Shown: piece after piece, positions 26,197-34,662 of the stretch | How positions within the stretch are numbered: the first letter of the stretch is position 1 | Layout: every line of letters starts with the position of its first letter | Assembly: GCA_025989215.1 (NCBI GenBank) | Contig: JAPDNP010000003.1 | Coordinates: 422,314-486,313, forward strand | Direction: 5' to 3' | Source of the DNA: Neisseriaceae bacterium JH1-16 | Lineage (GTDB): Bacteria; Pseudomonadota; Gammaproteobacteria; Burkholderiales; Chromobacteriaceae | Length of the DNA: 64,000 nt | Position numbers and translations under genes: made by a program | The notes under the pieces: generated by a model | Database searches by the model: none | Told to the model about the DNA's origin: nothing | The model's input: only the letters and a program-made list of their open reading frames with translations

Positions 26197-27906
26197 CTAG
26201 ATCACATAGTCGCCCGCTCCGCCGCGACCGGCGTGCCAGGCTTCGTGGGTGGTCAGGAACAGCCGCCCGGCGAAGTGCGCCGCCAGGCCGCCGCGCTCCA
26301 GCACAGCCAGCACCGGCCACTTCACCTCGGCCAGCACCAGCTCGATGCCCTGCGCCGTCAACGCCGCGTCGAAGCGCTCCAGCATCGCCAGCGCGGTCGC
26401 GTCGATCCGGTTCACCGCGCTCATCACCAGCACCAGCCGGCGCACGTCGGGCCGTTCGGCCAGGCTTTGCCACAGCGCTTCCTCGACCCGCCGCGCGTTG
26501 GCGAAGAACAGGCTCTCGTCCACCCGCAACACCAGCACCTGCGGCTGCGTCTCGACGCGGAAGCGCCGCACATTGCGAAAATGCTCGCGGCCCGGCAGCC
26601 GGCCCAATTCGGCGATGTGCGGCCGGCCGGCACGCGCGAGGAAACTGCCCAGCGACAGCAGCACGCCGGCAACGATGCCAGTATCGACCCCAAGCAACAG
26701 CACCGCAGCGAAGGTAGCGACGAAGCCCGCCGCGTCGGCGCGGTCGACTCGCCAGGCGCGCCGCAGCGCGGCGAAATCGACCATGCCGGCCACCGCCACC
26801 ACGATGGTCGCCGCCAGCACCGACAAGGGCAGCACCGCCAGCGCCGCCCCGCCCCACAGCATCACCGCCAGCATCAGCGCCGCGGTCAGCAGCGACGCCA
26901 GCTGCGACTGCGCACCGGCCTCGGCATTGACCACCGAGCGCGACAATCCGCCGGTGACCGGCAGGCCGCCGAACAGGCCGGTGCCGACATTGCTCAAGCC
27001 CAGCGCCACCAGCTCGCGGTCGGGGTCGACCGGCTCGCCGCGCGGTATCGCCAGCCACTGCACTACCGCCAGGCTCTGCACATAGTTGACCAACGCGATG
27101 AAGAACGCCGGCAGCACCAGCTCCGGCAGCCGGGTCAGCCCGCCCGGCCAGTGCGGAAACGGCAGGCCGACCGGCACCGGGCCGACCAGCGGCAACGCGT
27201 GTTCCAGCTGCAACGCCGGCACCGCCAACAGCACGCCGAGCACCACCGGCACCGGCGCGGCGCGCGCCGCCAGCCGGGCCAGATTGGCCGAACAGCCGCA
27301 GCAGACCAGTCCTACCGCGAGATAGCGCCGCGCCAGCCACAGCCAGGCCAGCGCCCCGCCGCCGAAGGCCAGCGCCACCGGCTTGACCGTGGCTAGCGCA
27401 TGCGCCAGCGCCGGTAGCAAGGTACCCAGCGTCGAGCCGCCGCCGTGCCCACCGAGCAGCGGCACCAGTTGCGACAGCACGATCAGCAGCGCCGACGCGC
27501 TGGTGAAGCCGGCCAGCACCGGCGCGGACAGGAAGTCGGCCAGAAAGCCGAAGCGCAACGCGCCGAGCAGCACCAGCATCGCGCCGGACAGCAGCGCCAG
27601 CCAGGCCGCCAGCGCCAAGGCTTCGGCGGGGCCGGCCGGCGCCAGCCGCGCCAGCGTCGCGGCGGTGAGCAGGGAGGTCACCGCCATCGGCCCCACCGAC
27701 TGAGCATGGCTCTTGCCGGTCAGCGCGTAGATCACCAGCGGCACCACGCTGGCGTAGAGACCGGCCTGCGCCGGCAGCCCGGCCAGCAGCGCATAGGCCA
27801 AGCCCTGCGGCACCAGCAACAGGGTCACCACCAGCGCCGCCGTCACGTCTCCCCCCAGCCAGCCGCGCCGGTAGCCGGTGAGCCAGGCCGGCAGCCAGCG
27901 GCTCAC
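26197..27906 (-). CDS. SulP-family anion permease with STAS domain
   Basis: 569 aa inner-membrane protein. The SulP signature lies in GDVTAALVVTLLLVPQGLAYALLAGLPAQAGLYASVVP (about 19-56); about 12-14 spans follow, then a cytoplasmic STAS domain (about 440-560) with LVLVMSAVNRIDATALAMLE. It overlaps the 3' end of a YeeE/YedE gene by 4 nt (27903-27906), and with that pair and the BigR-type repressor forms the operon found in BigR regulons, where SulP is proposed to move sulfite or sulfate out. Substrate inferred from context only. Confidence 0.88.
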   Translation of the reverse strand: MSRWLPAWLTGYRRGWLGGDVTAALVVTLLLVPQGLAYALLAGLPAQAGLYASVVPLVIYALTGKSHAQSVGPMAVTSLLTAATLARLAPAGPAEALALAAWLALLSGAMLVLLGALRFGFLADFLSAPVLAGFTSASALLIVLSQLVPLLGGHGGGSTLGTLLPALAHALATVKPVALAFGGGALAWLWLARRYLAVGLVCCGCSANLARLAARAAPVPVVLGVLLAVPALQLEHALPLVGPVPVGLPFPHWPGGLTRLPELVLPAFFIALVNYVQSLAVVQWLAIPRGEPVDPDRELVALGLSNVGTGLFGGLPVTGGLSRSVVNAEAGAQSQLASLLTAALMLAVMLWGGAALAVLPLSVLAATIVVAVAGMVDFAALRRAWRVDRADAAGFVATFAAVLLLGVDTGIVAGVLLSLGSFLARAGRPHIAELGRLPGREHFRNVRRFRVETQPQVLVLRVDESLFFANARRVEEALWQSLAERPDVRRLVLVMSAVNRIDATALAMLERFDAALTAQGIELVLAEVKWPVLAVLERGGLAAHFAGRLFLTTHEAWHAGRGGAGDYVI

Positions 27907-28322
27907 GCGCGCCTCCGCTCAAACCCGCTGAACAGCAGCATGCCCACCAGCATCGCCGCCATGAACAGGACGGCCTCGGGCGCCAAGGTGCCGGCCAGCA
28001 CCAGCGCCGGCCCCGGACACAGCCCGACCAGCCCCCAGCCGCTGCCGAACAGCAGGCTGCCCAGCAGCAGGCGCGGAGTGATCGCCCGTGTCGTCGGCAG
28101 CGCCAACGAGCCGCCGAGCACCGTCTCGCCGCGCCGGCCCGCCAGCAGGAAGGCCGGCGTCGCCACCGCGATCGCGCCGGCCATCACCAGCGCGAGGCTC
28201 GGGTCCCAGGCGCCGGCCAGGTCGAGAAAGCCCCTCACCTTGGCCGGATTGCTCATGCCGGCCACGATCAGGCCGATGCCGAACAGCAGGCCGGCGCCCA
28301 GCGCCGATAACACGCGTCCCAT
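27903..28322 (-). CDS. YeeE/YedE-family (DUF6691-type) membrane protein, second half of a pair
   Basis: 139 aa, about four membrane spans. Contains GLIVAGMSNPAKVRGFLDLAG, and FGSGWGLVGLCPGPALVLAG with the conserved Cys in GLCPGPA. Such proteins occur in tandem pairs and are proposed to import thiosulfate or other sulfur compounds. ATG 28322 is chosen because GAGGGAA sits at proper distance; ATG 28328 lies too close to it. It lies 11 nt after its partner gene and overlaps sulP by 4 nt. Confidence 0.82.
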   Translation of the reverse strand: MGRVLSALGAGLLFGIGLIVAGMSNPAKVRGFLDLAGAWDPSLALVMAGAIAVATPAFLLAGRRGETVLGGSLALPTTRAITPRLLLGSLLFGSGWGLVGLCPGPALVLAGTLAPEAVLFMAAMLVGMLLFSGFERRRA

Positions 28323-28333
28323 CCTCATTTCCC

Positions 28334-28768
28334 TCAGCCCCCTACGTGGCGCAGCAGATAGACGGTGGCAAAGCCGGCCGTCATGAAACACAGGGTGGCT
28401 GCCAGCGAACGCGGCGAGCGCCGCGCCAGGCCGCACACCCCGTGTCCGCTGGTACAGCCGCCGCCGAGCCGGCTACCGAAGCCGACCAATAGCCCGGCGA
28501 CGATCAGCAGCGCCGGCGACGCCCCGTCAAGGTTGGCCGAAACCGCCCCGCCCCCCGTCAGCCAGACCGCTGCCGGAGCCAACACGAGGCCGACCACGAA
28601 GGCCCCCCGCTCCGGCCAGTCGCCGGCCCGCTCCAACAGGCCGCCCAGCTGCCCGCTGATGCCGGCGATGCGGCCGTTGAGCAGCATCAACCAAGCCGCC
28701 GCGAGCCCGATCAGGCCGCCGCCGAGCAAAGCCGACCACGGGGTGAAATGCTCCCAGGCAATCGCCAT
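28334..28768 (-). CDS. YeeE/YedE-family sulfur transport protein, first half of a pair
   Basis: 144 aa with about four spans. It carries the family hallmark GGGCTSGHGVCGLARRS (about 109-125), two cysteines of which handle sulfur in characterised YeeE proteins. ATG 28768 has GGGAG about 8 nt upstream and lies 1 nt after the ArsR gene's stop, so it is coupled to the regulator. Confidence 0.87.
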   Translation of the reverse strand: MAIAWEHFTPWSALLGGGLIGLAAAWLMLLNGRIAGISGQLGGLLERAGDWPERGAFVVGLVLAPAAVWLTGGGAVSANLDGASPALLIVAGLLVGFGSRLGGGCTSGHGVCGLARRSPRSLAATLCFMTAGFATVYLLRHVGG

Positions 28769-28769
28769 C

Positions 28770-29084
28770 TCAGTCTCCCTGCGCCACCGGCTCCGCGCAG
28801 AACAAGGCATGCAGGGTGCTCAACAATGCCATCGCCTCCTCGCTCGCCACCCGGTAGTAGATCCATTTGCCTTCGCGGCGTGTCGCCACCAGGCCCTCGT
28901 TGCGCAGCACGGCCAACTGCTGCGACAGCGAGGGCTGACGGATGCCGGTCTGCGCCTCCAGCTCGGTCACGGTGCGCTCGGCCTCGACCAGCTGGCACAG
29001 CAGCAGCAGCCGGTCGGCGTTGCCCAGACTCTTTAAGAGCGCCGCGGCCTCGTCGGCGTGACGCCGTAACAGTTCCAGATCCAT
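28770..29084 (-). CDS. bigR: ArsR-family repressor of BigR/SqrR type (persulfide sensor)
   Basis: 104 aa winged helix. DNA-recognition stretch TGIRQPSLSQQLAVLRNEGLVATRREGKWIYYRV. Two cysteines, in LLLLCQLVEAE (about residue 30) and at LHALFC near the C terminus, are at the positions that form a disulfide or tetrasulfide in BigR and SqrR, so persulfide sensing is likely. ATG 29084 is chosen for GAGGACTT upstream. It heads the minus-strand yeeE/yedE-sulP genes and is divergent from the persulfide dioxygenase gene. Function is by family and context. Confidence 0.85.
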   Translation of the reverse strand: MDLELLRRHADEAAALLKSLGNADRLLLLCQLVEAERTVTELEAQTGIRQPSLSQQLAVLRNEGLVATRREGKWIYYRVASEEAMALLSTLHALFCAEPVAQGD

Positions 29085-29149
29085 AAGTCCTCGATCCTTG
29101 TTATCCATCAGGCCGACCAGCGGTCGCACAGAATGGATGTGTTGCACTG

Positions 29150-29210
29150 AAATCATGCCAATACATTCTATTTTTTTATATACTATATTTCAATAGATCA
29201 TCGAGGAGAT
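29150..29210. promoter_or_regulatory. AT-rich divergent control region between bigR and blh, candidate BigR operator
   Basis: A very A+T-rich stretch in GC-rich surroundings. An inverted pair TCTATT (29167-29172) / AATAGA (29192-29197) frames a TATACT -10-like box (29179-29184). The ribosome site GAGGAGAT of blh lies at 29203-29210. BigR-type repressors bind AT-rich palindromes in this position; the exact operator is inferred. Confidence 0.5.
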
Positions 29211-29215
29211 CGGGC

Positions 29216-30073
29216 ATGAGCAGCGCAACCATCCAGTCCTTCTACGACCCGACCACCGGCAGCTACAGCCACCTGTGCTACGACCGACCCGGCGGGCACG
29301 CTGCCATCGTCGACCCGGTGCTCGACTACAACGCCGCCAGCGGCCGTACCGCCACCCACAACGCCGACCGCCTGCTCGCCGCCTTGGCCGAACAGCGGCT
29401 GACGCTGGACTGGATCCTCGAAACCCATGCGCACGCCGATCACCTGTCGGCCGCCGCCTACCTGAAGCGGTGCGCCGGCGGCCGCATCGGCATCGGCGCC
29501 CGCATCACCGAGGTGCAACGCCATTTCGGCCCGCTGTTCACCCCGGACGAGCCGGTCGACGTACAACCGTTCGATGCACTGTTCGACGATGGCGAGCAGT
29601 TTCGGATCGGCACGCTAAACGTCGAGGTAATGGCGCTACCCGGCCACACCCCGGCCGATGTCGGCTACCGGGTCGACGACGCGGTCTTCATCGGCGACAC
29701 CCTGTTCATGCCCGACGTCGGCAGCGCCCGCTGCGACTTCCCCGGCGGCGACGCCGTCGCACTCTACCGTTCGGCGCGCCGGCTGCTGGCATTACCGGAC
29801 GCCACCCGGCTCTACCTGTGCCACGACTATCCGCCGCCAGGCCGCGCCGCCTGCGGCATGGCGACGGTGGCCGAGCAGCGTTCGGCCAACCTGCACCTGC
29901 GCGACGCGATCGGCGAAGCCGACTTCATCGCGCTGCGCCGCGCCCGCGATGCCACGCTCGGCGCTCCCGCGCTACTGCTGCCGGCGCTGCAGGTCAATAT
30001 CCGCGCCGGCGAACTGCCGCCCGCCGCGACGAACGGCGTGCGTTACCTGAAAATTCCGCTCGATCTGCTGTAG
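29216..30073 (+). CDS. blh: MBL-fold persulfide dioxygenase / Blh-type hydrolase
   Basis: 285 aa. Metallo-beta-lactamase fold of the ETHE1/glyoxalase-II branch: metal motif THAHADH (about 70-76), second ligands ALPGHTP (His) and FIGDTLFMPDVGSARCDFPGG, and LYLCHDY. ETHE1-like enzymes oxidise glutathione persulfide to sulfite with one Fe. In BigR systems this gene is often fused to a DUF442 phosphatase-like domain; here that domain is absent. GAGGAGAT precedes the start. It is divergent from bigR and so probably induced by sulfide or persulfide. Confidence 0.88.
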   Translation: MSSATIQSFYDPTTGSYSHLCYDRPGGHAAIVDPVLDYNAASGRTATHNADRLLAALAEQRLTLDWILETHAHADHLSAAAYLKRCAGGRIGIGARITEVQRHFGPLFTPDEPVDVQPFDALFDDGEQFRIGTLNVEVMALPGHTPADVGYRVDDAVFIGDTLFMPDVGSARCDFPGGDAVALYRSARRLLALPDATRLYLCHDYPPPGRAACGMATVAEQRSANLHLRDAIGEADFIALRRARDATLGAPALLLPALQVNIRAGELPPAATNGVRYLKIPLDLL

Positions 30074-30124
30074 ACTGGCCCGCATGTTCAACCACTTGGG
30101 TGTCGGCGCTCCCGCCCGCACCTG

Positions 30125-31123
30125 ATGCGAATGGAACCTTCTGCGCTACCGCCGGCGCCCCGCCAGCTCGTCCACGAGCGCGGCGTGCCGGCCTTCGGCA
30201 TGTACCAGGGCGTGGTCGAGACCCTGTCCTGGTCTCCTCTGAAAGCACCGCCGCTGCAGCGGCTGACGCGCAAGCTGCACCACAAGCGCTGGCAGTACGC
30301 CGCGCTGGCGCACGACACCTATTTCATCGGCCTGGCCATCGTCGACATCGGCTGGACCGGCACCGCCTTCGCGTATCTGTTCGACCGCGAACAGGGACGG
30401 GTGGTGGCCAGCTTTTCGGCCAACGGTCTGCCCGGCGTCTCGACGCGGATCGAGGACCGGGCCTTCGGCGACGCCACCTTCCGCGCCGGGCGCGAGCGGC
30501 TGGCGTTCCGCCGCGCCGACGAACGGCTGGAGTTAACCGTCAACTGCAAGGAACTCAAACTCGCCGCCCATATCGACCTGTCGGGCACACCACCGGTGAT
30601 GGCGGCGATCGCTCCGGCCAACTGGCTGGCGCACTCGACGCACAAGAGCAGCGGTCTGGCGGTGACCGGTTTCGTCGAAGCGGCCGGCCGCAGCTACCCG
30701 CTGGACGGCGCGGTGGCGAGCCTGGACGCCAGCAACGGCCTCTTGGCCCGCGACACCCGCTGGCGCTGGGCCAGCGCGCACAACCGCGAGCTGGGATTCA
30801 ACCTGCAGGCGGGCTATATGGGGAATGCGGAGAACGCGATCTGGCTGGACGGCCGGGTGTTCCGGGTCGGCGCAGCACGTTTCGATTACGATGCCGCCGA
30901 CCCGCTCGCCCCTTGGCAGATCGCCAGCGACGACGGTCTAGTCGAGCTGGTCTTTCAGCCGGAAGGCGCGCGACGCGAAGACAAGCAGCTGCTGATCGCA
31001 GCGAGCCGCTACATCCAGCCGATCGGCACCTTCACCGGCCGGCTGCGCGACCCGATAAGCGGTCGCGAACACGCGATCGAGCGTCTGCTCGGCGTCACCG
31101 AGGATCACCGTTCACGCTGGTGA
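30125..31123 (+). CDS. DUF2804 domain protein
   Basis: 332 aa, soluble, no signal peptide. The whole length matches the DUF2804 pattern as I know it: N-terminal RQLVHERGVPAFGMYQGVVE, then WQYAALAHDTYFIGLAIVDIGWTGTAFAYLF, SGLAVTGFVEAAGRSYPLDGAV, and DTRWRWASAHNRELGFNLQAGY. Proteins of this family may have a lipocalin-like or hydroxyneurosporene-synthase-like beta fold, but no reaction is established. No strong ribosome site; 51 nt after blh, so it could be cotranscribed with it. Confidence 0.75.
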   Translation: MRMEPSALPPAPRQLVHERGVPAFGMYQGVVETLSWSPLKAPPLQRLTRKLHHKRWQYAALAHDTYFIGLAIVDIGWTGTAFAYLFDREQGRVVASFSANGLPGVSTRIEDRAFGDATFRAGRERLAFRRADERLELTVNCKELKLAAHIDLSGTPPVMAAIAPANWLAHSTHKSSGLAVTGFVEAAGRSYPLDGAVASLDASNGLLARDTRWRWASAHNRELGFNLQAGYMGNAENAIWLDGRVFRVGAARFDYDAADPLAPWQIASDDGLVELVFQPEGARREDKQLLIAASRYIQPIGTFTGRLRDPISGREHAIERLLGVTEDHRSRW

Positions 31124-31180
31124 CGGCTGTGATACGATGCCCGCCGACTAGAGTTTTGCATCTAAATTGGAGAAGTTGTA

Positions 31181-31765
31181 ATGGGCGTGTTAACCGAAAT
31201 GCTCGAACACAACCGTACCTTCGTGGATAACCGCGAGTACGAGCAGTTTGAGACAGACAAGTACCCGGACAAGAACCTGGCGGTACTCGCGTGCATGGAC
31301 GCCCGGCTGGTCGAACTGCTGCCCAAGGCGATGGGCCTGAAGAACGGCGACGCCAAGCTGATCAAGAACGCCGGCGCCCTGGTGACCCACCAGTGGGGTT
31401 CGGTGATGCGCAGCCTGGTGGTGGCCGTATACGAACTGGGCGCCCAGGAAATCTGCGTGGTCGCGCACCGCGACTGCGGCATGAACGCGATCGACCCGGC
31501 GCGCATCCTGAGCTCGGCCGAGACGCGCGGCGTCAGCCACGAGACCATCGGCACGCTACGCGATGCCGGCATCGACCTGGAAGGTTGGCTGAAGGGCTTC
31601 GACAAGGTCGAGGACAGCGTGCGCCACACCGTCAGCGTGATCCGTTCGCACCCGCTGATCCCGAAGGACATCCCGATCCACGGCCTGGTGATCCACCCGG
31701 TGACCGGCCAGCTCGAGCTGATCGTCGACGGCCGCGCCGCGCTGCCGCAAAAGGTCGCCGCCTGA
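31181..31765 (+). CDS. Beta-class carbonic anhydrase
   Basis: 194 aa zinc enzyme interconverting CO2 and bicarbonate. Zinc and catalytic motifs of the class: ACMDARL (Cys and Asp-Arg dyad, about 37-43) and VAHRDCGMNA (His and Cys, about 92-101). The short form resembles the type found in Gram-positive bacteria and many beta/gammaproteobacteria. GGAGAAGTTGTA precedes the ATG. It is 3 nt upstream of nadD and may be coupled with it. Confidence 0.9.
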   Translation: MGVLTEMLEHNRTFVDNREYEQFETDKYPDKNLAVLACMDARLVELLPKAMGLKNGDAKLIKNAGALVTHQWGSVMRSLVVAVYELGAQEICVVAHRDCGMNAIDPARILSSAETRGVSHETIGTLRDAGIDLEGWLKGFDKVEDSVRHTVSVIRSHPLIPKDIPIHGLVIHPVTGQLELIVDGRAALPQKVAA

Positions 31766-31768
31766 GCC

Positions 31769-32407
31769 ATGAGCGTCGGTCTCGGCCTGTTCGGCGGCAC
31801 CTTCGATCCGATCCACGCGGCGCACCTGCGCTTGGCGCGCGCCCTGCGCGACGAACTGGACCTTGCCGAGGTGCGGCTGACTCCTGCCGGCGACCCCTAC
31901 CATCGCAGCGAGCAGCCGGGCGCCAACGCCGCGCACCGGCTGGCGATGGTCGAGGCGGCGATCGCCGGCGAGCCGCGCCTCACGGTCGATGACCGCGAGG
32001 TGCGACGTCAGCGGCCGGCCTACACGGTCGAGACGCTCGAGGAGTTGCGCGCCGAGCTCGGGCCGACTGAGCCGCTATGGCTGCTGATCGGCGGCGACTC
32101 GCTCGCCACCCTCGACAGCTGGTGGCGCTGGGAAGACCTGTTCGGGCTAGCCAACCTCGCCGTCGCGCTGCGGCCGGGCTTTTCGGTCGACGCACTGCCC
32201 GCGGCCGTCGCCCGGCACTGGCAGGTACGGCAAGTGACTGATTTTCCAAATCAAGCCGCCTCGGGTACAATCCGCGCCTTGACTTTGCCGCCGGTGGACG
32301 TTTCCGCCACCGCGATCCGCGCCCGCCTGCAGGCCGGCGGCCCGGCCGACGGGCTGGTGCCCGACGCCGTGCTCGCCTACATCGCCCGTCACGGACTGTA
32401 TCGCTGA
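31769..32407 (+). CDS. nadD: Nicotinate-nucleotide adenylyltransferase
   Basis: 212 aa. Adenylates nicotinate mononucleotide in NAD synthesis. The nucleotidyltransferase motif GLFGGTFDPIHAAHLRLA (about 6-23), LLIGGDSLATLDSWWRWEDL in the middle and the C-terminal VDVSATAIRARL (SxTxxR) are diagnostic. It starts 3 nt after the carbonic anhydrase and is followed by rsfS, the usual nadD-rsfS-rlmH order. Confidence 0.95.
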   Translation: MSVGLGLFGGTFDPIHAAHLRLARALRDELDLAEVRLTPAGDPYHRSEQPGANAAHRLAMVEAAIAGEPRLTVDDREVRRQRPAYTVETLEELRAELGPTEPLWLLIGGDSLATLDSWWRWEDLFGLANLAVALRPGFSVDALPAAVARHWQVRQVTDFPNQAASGTIRALTLPPVDVSATAIRARLQAGGPADGLVPDAVLAYIARHGLYR

Positions 32408-32459
32408 CCCCATGCCCGCGGGCGCCGACGCGGCGGCAACCACCGACTCTGGAAGACTT

Positions 32460-32834
32460 ATGGAAGACGTAAACGCTATCGCCAAACTGGCCATCGAAGC
32501 CCTCGAAGACGTAAAGGGCAAGGACATCGTCGAGCTGTCCACCGGTAACCTGACCTCGCTGTTCCAGCGCATGATCATCGCCACCGGCGACTCCAACCGC
32601 CAAGTGAAGGCACTCGGCCGCAGCGTCGAAGCCAAGCTGAAGGAAGCCGGTGCCGACATCGTCGGTGCCGAAGGCTTCGAATTCGGCGAGTGGGTGCTGG
32701 TCGACGCTGGCGACGTAGTGATCCACGTGATGCTGCCGGCCGTGCGTGACTACTACGACATCGAGGCGCTGTGGGGCGGTGAAAAGCCGTCGTTCCACAC
32801 CAACGCCAAACCGTGGAACGCCGCTCAGCCCTAA
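32460..32834 (+). CDS. rsfS: Ribosomal silencing factor RsfS
   Basis: 124 aa. Binds uL14 on the large subunit and blocks subunit joining during starvation. Contains GKDIVELSTGNLTSLFQRMIIATGDSNRQVKAL and the C-terminal WVLVDAGDVVIHVMLPAVRDYYDIEALWG, the family core. ATG 32460 matches the family start and has GGAAG upstream; an in-frame ATG at 32412 would add 16 atypical residues. Confidence 0.93.
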   Translation: MEDVNAIAKLAIEALEDVKGKDIVELSTGNLTSLFQRMIIATGDSNRQVKALGRSVEAKLKEAGADIVGAEGFEFGEWVLVDAGDVVIHVMLPAVRDYYDIEALWGGEKPSFHTNAKPWNAAQP

Positions 32835-32857
32835 ACGGCCGCAACGCGACCACCACG

Positions 32858-32880
32858 ACAGGCCGGCCATGCCGGCCTGT
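32858..32880 (+). terminator. Hairpin between rsfS and rlmH
   Basis: ACAGGCCGGC-CAT-GCCGGCCTGT followed by TTGCATTG. Only a weak T-run, so it may attenuate rather than stop transcription into rlmH, which begins 18 nt on. Confidence 0.55.
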
Positions 32881-32898
32881 TTGCATTGAGACATTGCG

Positions 32899-33369
32899 AT
32901 GAGAATCACCCTACTTGCCGTCGGCACCAAGATGCCGCGCTGGGTCGACGAGGCATTCGCCGACTACGCCAAGCGCTTCGGCCGCGACATCACGCTGGAA
33001 CTGAAGGAAATCAAGCCGGAGAAACGCGGCGGCGGCGTCACCGCCGAGAAGGGCATCGCCGCCGAGCATGCCCGACTAATCGCCGCGCTGCCGCCGCGCG
33101 CCCGGCTGATCGTGCTCGACGAGCGCGGCAAGGCGCTGACCTCGATGAAGCTCGCCGCCGAGCTGAAGGACTGGCTGGCCGACGGCCAGGACCTGGCGCT
33201 GGTGATCGGCGGCGCCGACGGCCTGTCCGATGAGTTGAAGCAGCGCGCCGACCTGCTGCTGCAGTTGTCGGCGATGACGCTGCCGCACGGCATGGTGCGG
33301 GTGATGTTGGCCGAACAGCTCTATCGGGCGGTGTCGATCCTGAACAACCACCCCTACCACCGCGAGTAG
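32899..33369 (+). CDS. rlmH: 23S rRNA pseudouridine-1915 N3-methyltransferase
   Basis: 156 aa SPOUT methyltransferase that methylates pseudouridine 1915 in helix 69. Starts MRITLLAVGTKMPRWVDEAF; contains LIVLDERGKALTS, LALVIGGADGL and the C-terminal knot segment MTLPHGMVRVMLAEQLYRAVSILNNHPYHRE, all diagnostic. Third gene of the nadD-rsfS-rlmH set. Confidence 0.96.
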   Translation: MRITLLAVGTKMPRWVDEAFADYAKRFGRDITLELKEIKPEKRGGGVTAEKGIAAEHARLIAALPPRARLIVLDERGKALTSMKLAAELKDWLADGQDLALVIGGADGLSDELKQRADLLLQLSAMTLPHGMVRVMLAEQLYRAVSILNNHPYHRE

Positions 33370-33546
33370 CATCACTGCGGCCCCTTGGGCTGCCCTAGCT
33401 GCCCGTTCTATTCGCGCCGGAATGACCGCTTCGGCCAAGCCGGCCCCTGCCCCCTGCGACAATCGGCCGCAGGGCCATCGCATGACAGCTCGCTAGAATA
33501 GCCCTCCTACAGACAAGAACCATTCTTATTGCTACAGGAGACGCTT

Positions 33547-34065
33547 ATGCGCCGCATCGCACTCTTCACGCTGGCCCTCGCCGCCGGCACCGCCCACGCC
33601 CATATCACGCTGGAGACGCCGCAGGCCGAGGCCGGCAGCTACTACAAGGGCGTGCTGCGGGTCGGCCACGGCTGCGACGGCTCGCCAACCACAGCGATCC
33701 GGTTAATCGTGCCTGCCGGCGTGCAGCAACTGAAGCCGATGCCGAAGGCCGGCTGGACGCTGGCGGTACAGAAGGACAAGCTCGCCCAGCCCTACGACTA
33801 CTACGGCGAGACGGTGCGCGAAGATGTGAGCGCGGTGAGCTGGAGCGGCGGCAACCTGCCGGATACGTTCTACGACGAGTTCGCCTTCCGCGCCAAGCTG
33901 CCGGCCACGCCGGACGAAACCCTGTATTTCAAGGTCGAGCAGCGCTGCGCCAAGGGCGAGACCCGCTGGGTCGACGTACCGGTCGCCGGCCAGGATCCGC
34001 ATGCGCTGAAGACACCGGCGGCGGCGCTGAAGCTGACCGCTCCGGGCGCCGCCCACGCGCACTGA
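33547..34065 (+). CDS. YcnI-family (DUF1775) periplasmic copper-binding protein
   Basis: 172 aa. Signal peptide MRRIALFTLALAAGTAHA, after which the mature chain starts HITLETPQAEAGSYY. An N-terminal His exposed by cleavage, with the Trp-rich barrel that follows (AGWTLAVQKDK, SAVSWSGGNLPDTFYDEFAFRAKLP), is the copper site described for YcnI proteins. AGGAGACGCTT is the ribosome site. No copper exporter or PCuAC gene lies next to it. Confidence 0.85.
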   Translation: MRRIALFTLALAAGTAHAHITLETPQAEAGSYYKGVLRVGHGCDGSPTTAIRLIVPAGVQQLKPMPKAGWTLAVQKDKLAQPYDYYGETVREDVSAVSWSGGNLPDTFYDEFAFRAKLPATPDETLYFKVEQRCAKGETRWVDVPVAGQDPHALKTPAAALKLTAPGAAHAH

Positions 34066-34094
34066 GCCCGCTAGCACCCGTGTCACAACAACAA

Positions 34095-34117
34095 AAAGGC
34101 TGCCATCGGCAGCCTTT
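34095..34117. terminator. Bidirectional terminator between the ycnI-like and yidB-like genes
   Basis: AAAGGCTGCC-ATC-GGCAGCCTTT, with TTTGT after it on the plus strand and TTTTTGTTG on the minus strand. Confidence 0.85.
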
Positions 34118-34141
34118 GTCGTATCGAGCCCGCAGCGCGGC

Positions 34142-34549
34142 TCAGCCCTTGTGGAACAGGCCCTTCACCAGATCGAGACCCTGCGACAGCAGGTCGCCGC
34201 CGCCCTCCGGCACCTGACCGTTCGGCGTCAGCTTGTCGATCACCTGCGGCAGATACTGCGACAGGCCCTGCGACACCTGCTCCGGGTCGAGGCCGAGCTT
34301 GCCGGCCAACGCGCTGATCTGCTCGCTGCCGAGCACCTGCTGGATCTGCTCGGCCGACACCGGCTGGTTCTCGCCGGTCCCGACCCAGGAGCCGACCACG
34401 TCGCCCAGGCCGCCTTGCTGAAATTTCTCGACCAGGCCGGACACGCCGCCCTGGCTTTCCAGCAGGTTGCCGACCGCACCGGCCATTCCGCCCTGCCCTT
34501 CACCGCTGCCACCGGACAGCATCCCGGTCAGTTGATCCAGAAGTCCCAT
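34142..34549 (-). CDS. YidB-like DUF937 protein
   Basis: 135 aa, acidic and Gly/Gln-rich, no signal peptide. Starts MGLLDQLTGMLSGG; the repeat-like GGLGDVVGSWVGTGENQPVSAEQIQQVLG and ISALAGKLGLDPEQVSQGLSQYLPQVIDKLTPNG are the YidB/DUF937 core. No function is established for the family. Monocistronic between two convergent/divergent neighbours. Confidence 0.82.
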   Translation of the reverse strand: MGLLDQLTGMLSGGSGEGQGGMAGAVGNLLESQGGVSGLVEKFQQGGLGDVVGSWVGTGENQPVSAEQIQQVLGSEQISALAGKLGLDPEQVSQGLSQYLPQVIDKLTPNGQVPEGGGDLLSQGLDLVKGLFHKG

Positions 34550-34662
34550 AGTGTCACCCGTTCACGTTTAGCACTGCGTCAAAGACGACATGCCGGCAAA
34601 AAACTGGCACATCCCCATAAAAATCAATATGATAGCCAATCCCTCACCTGCCGGACTTCCCG

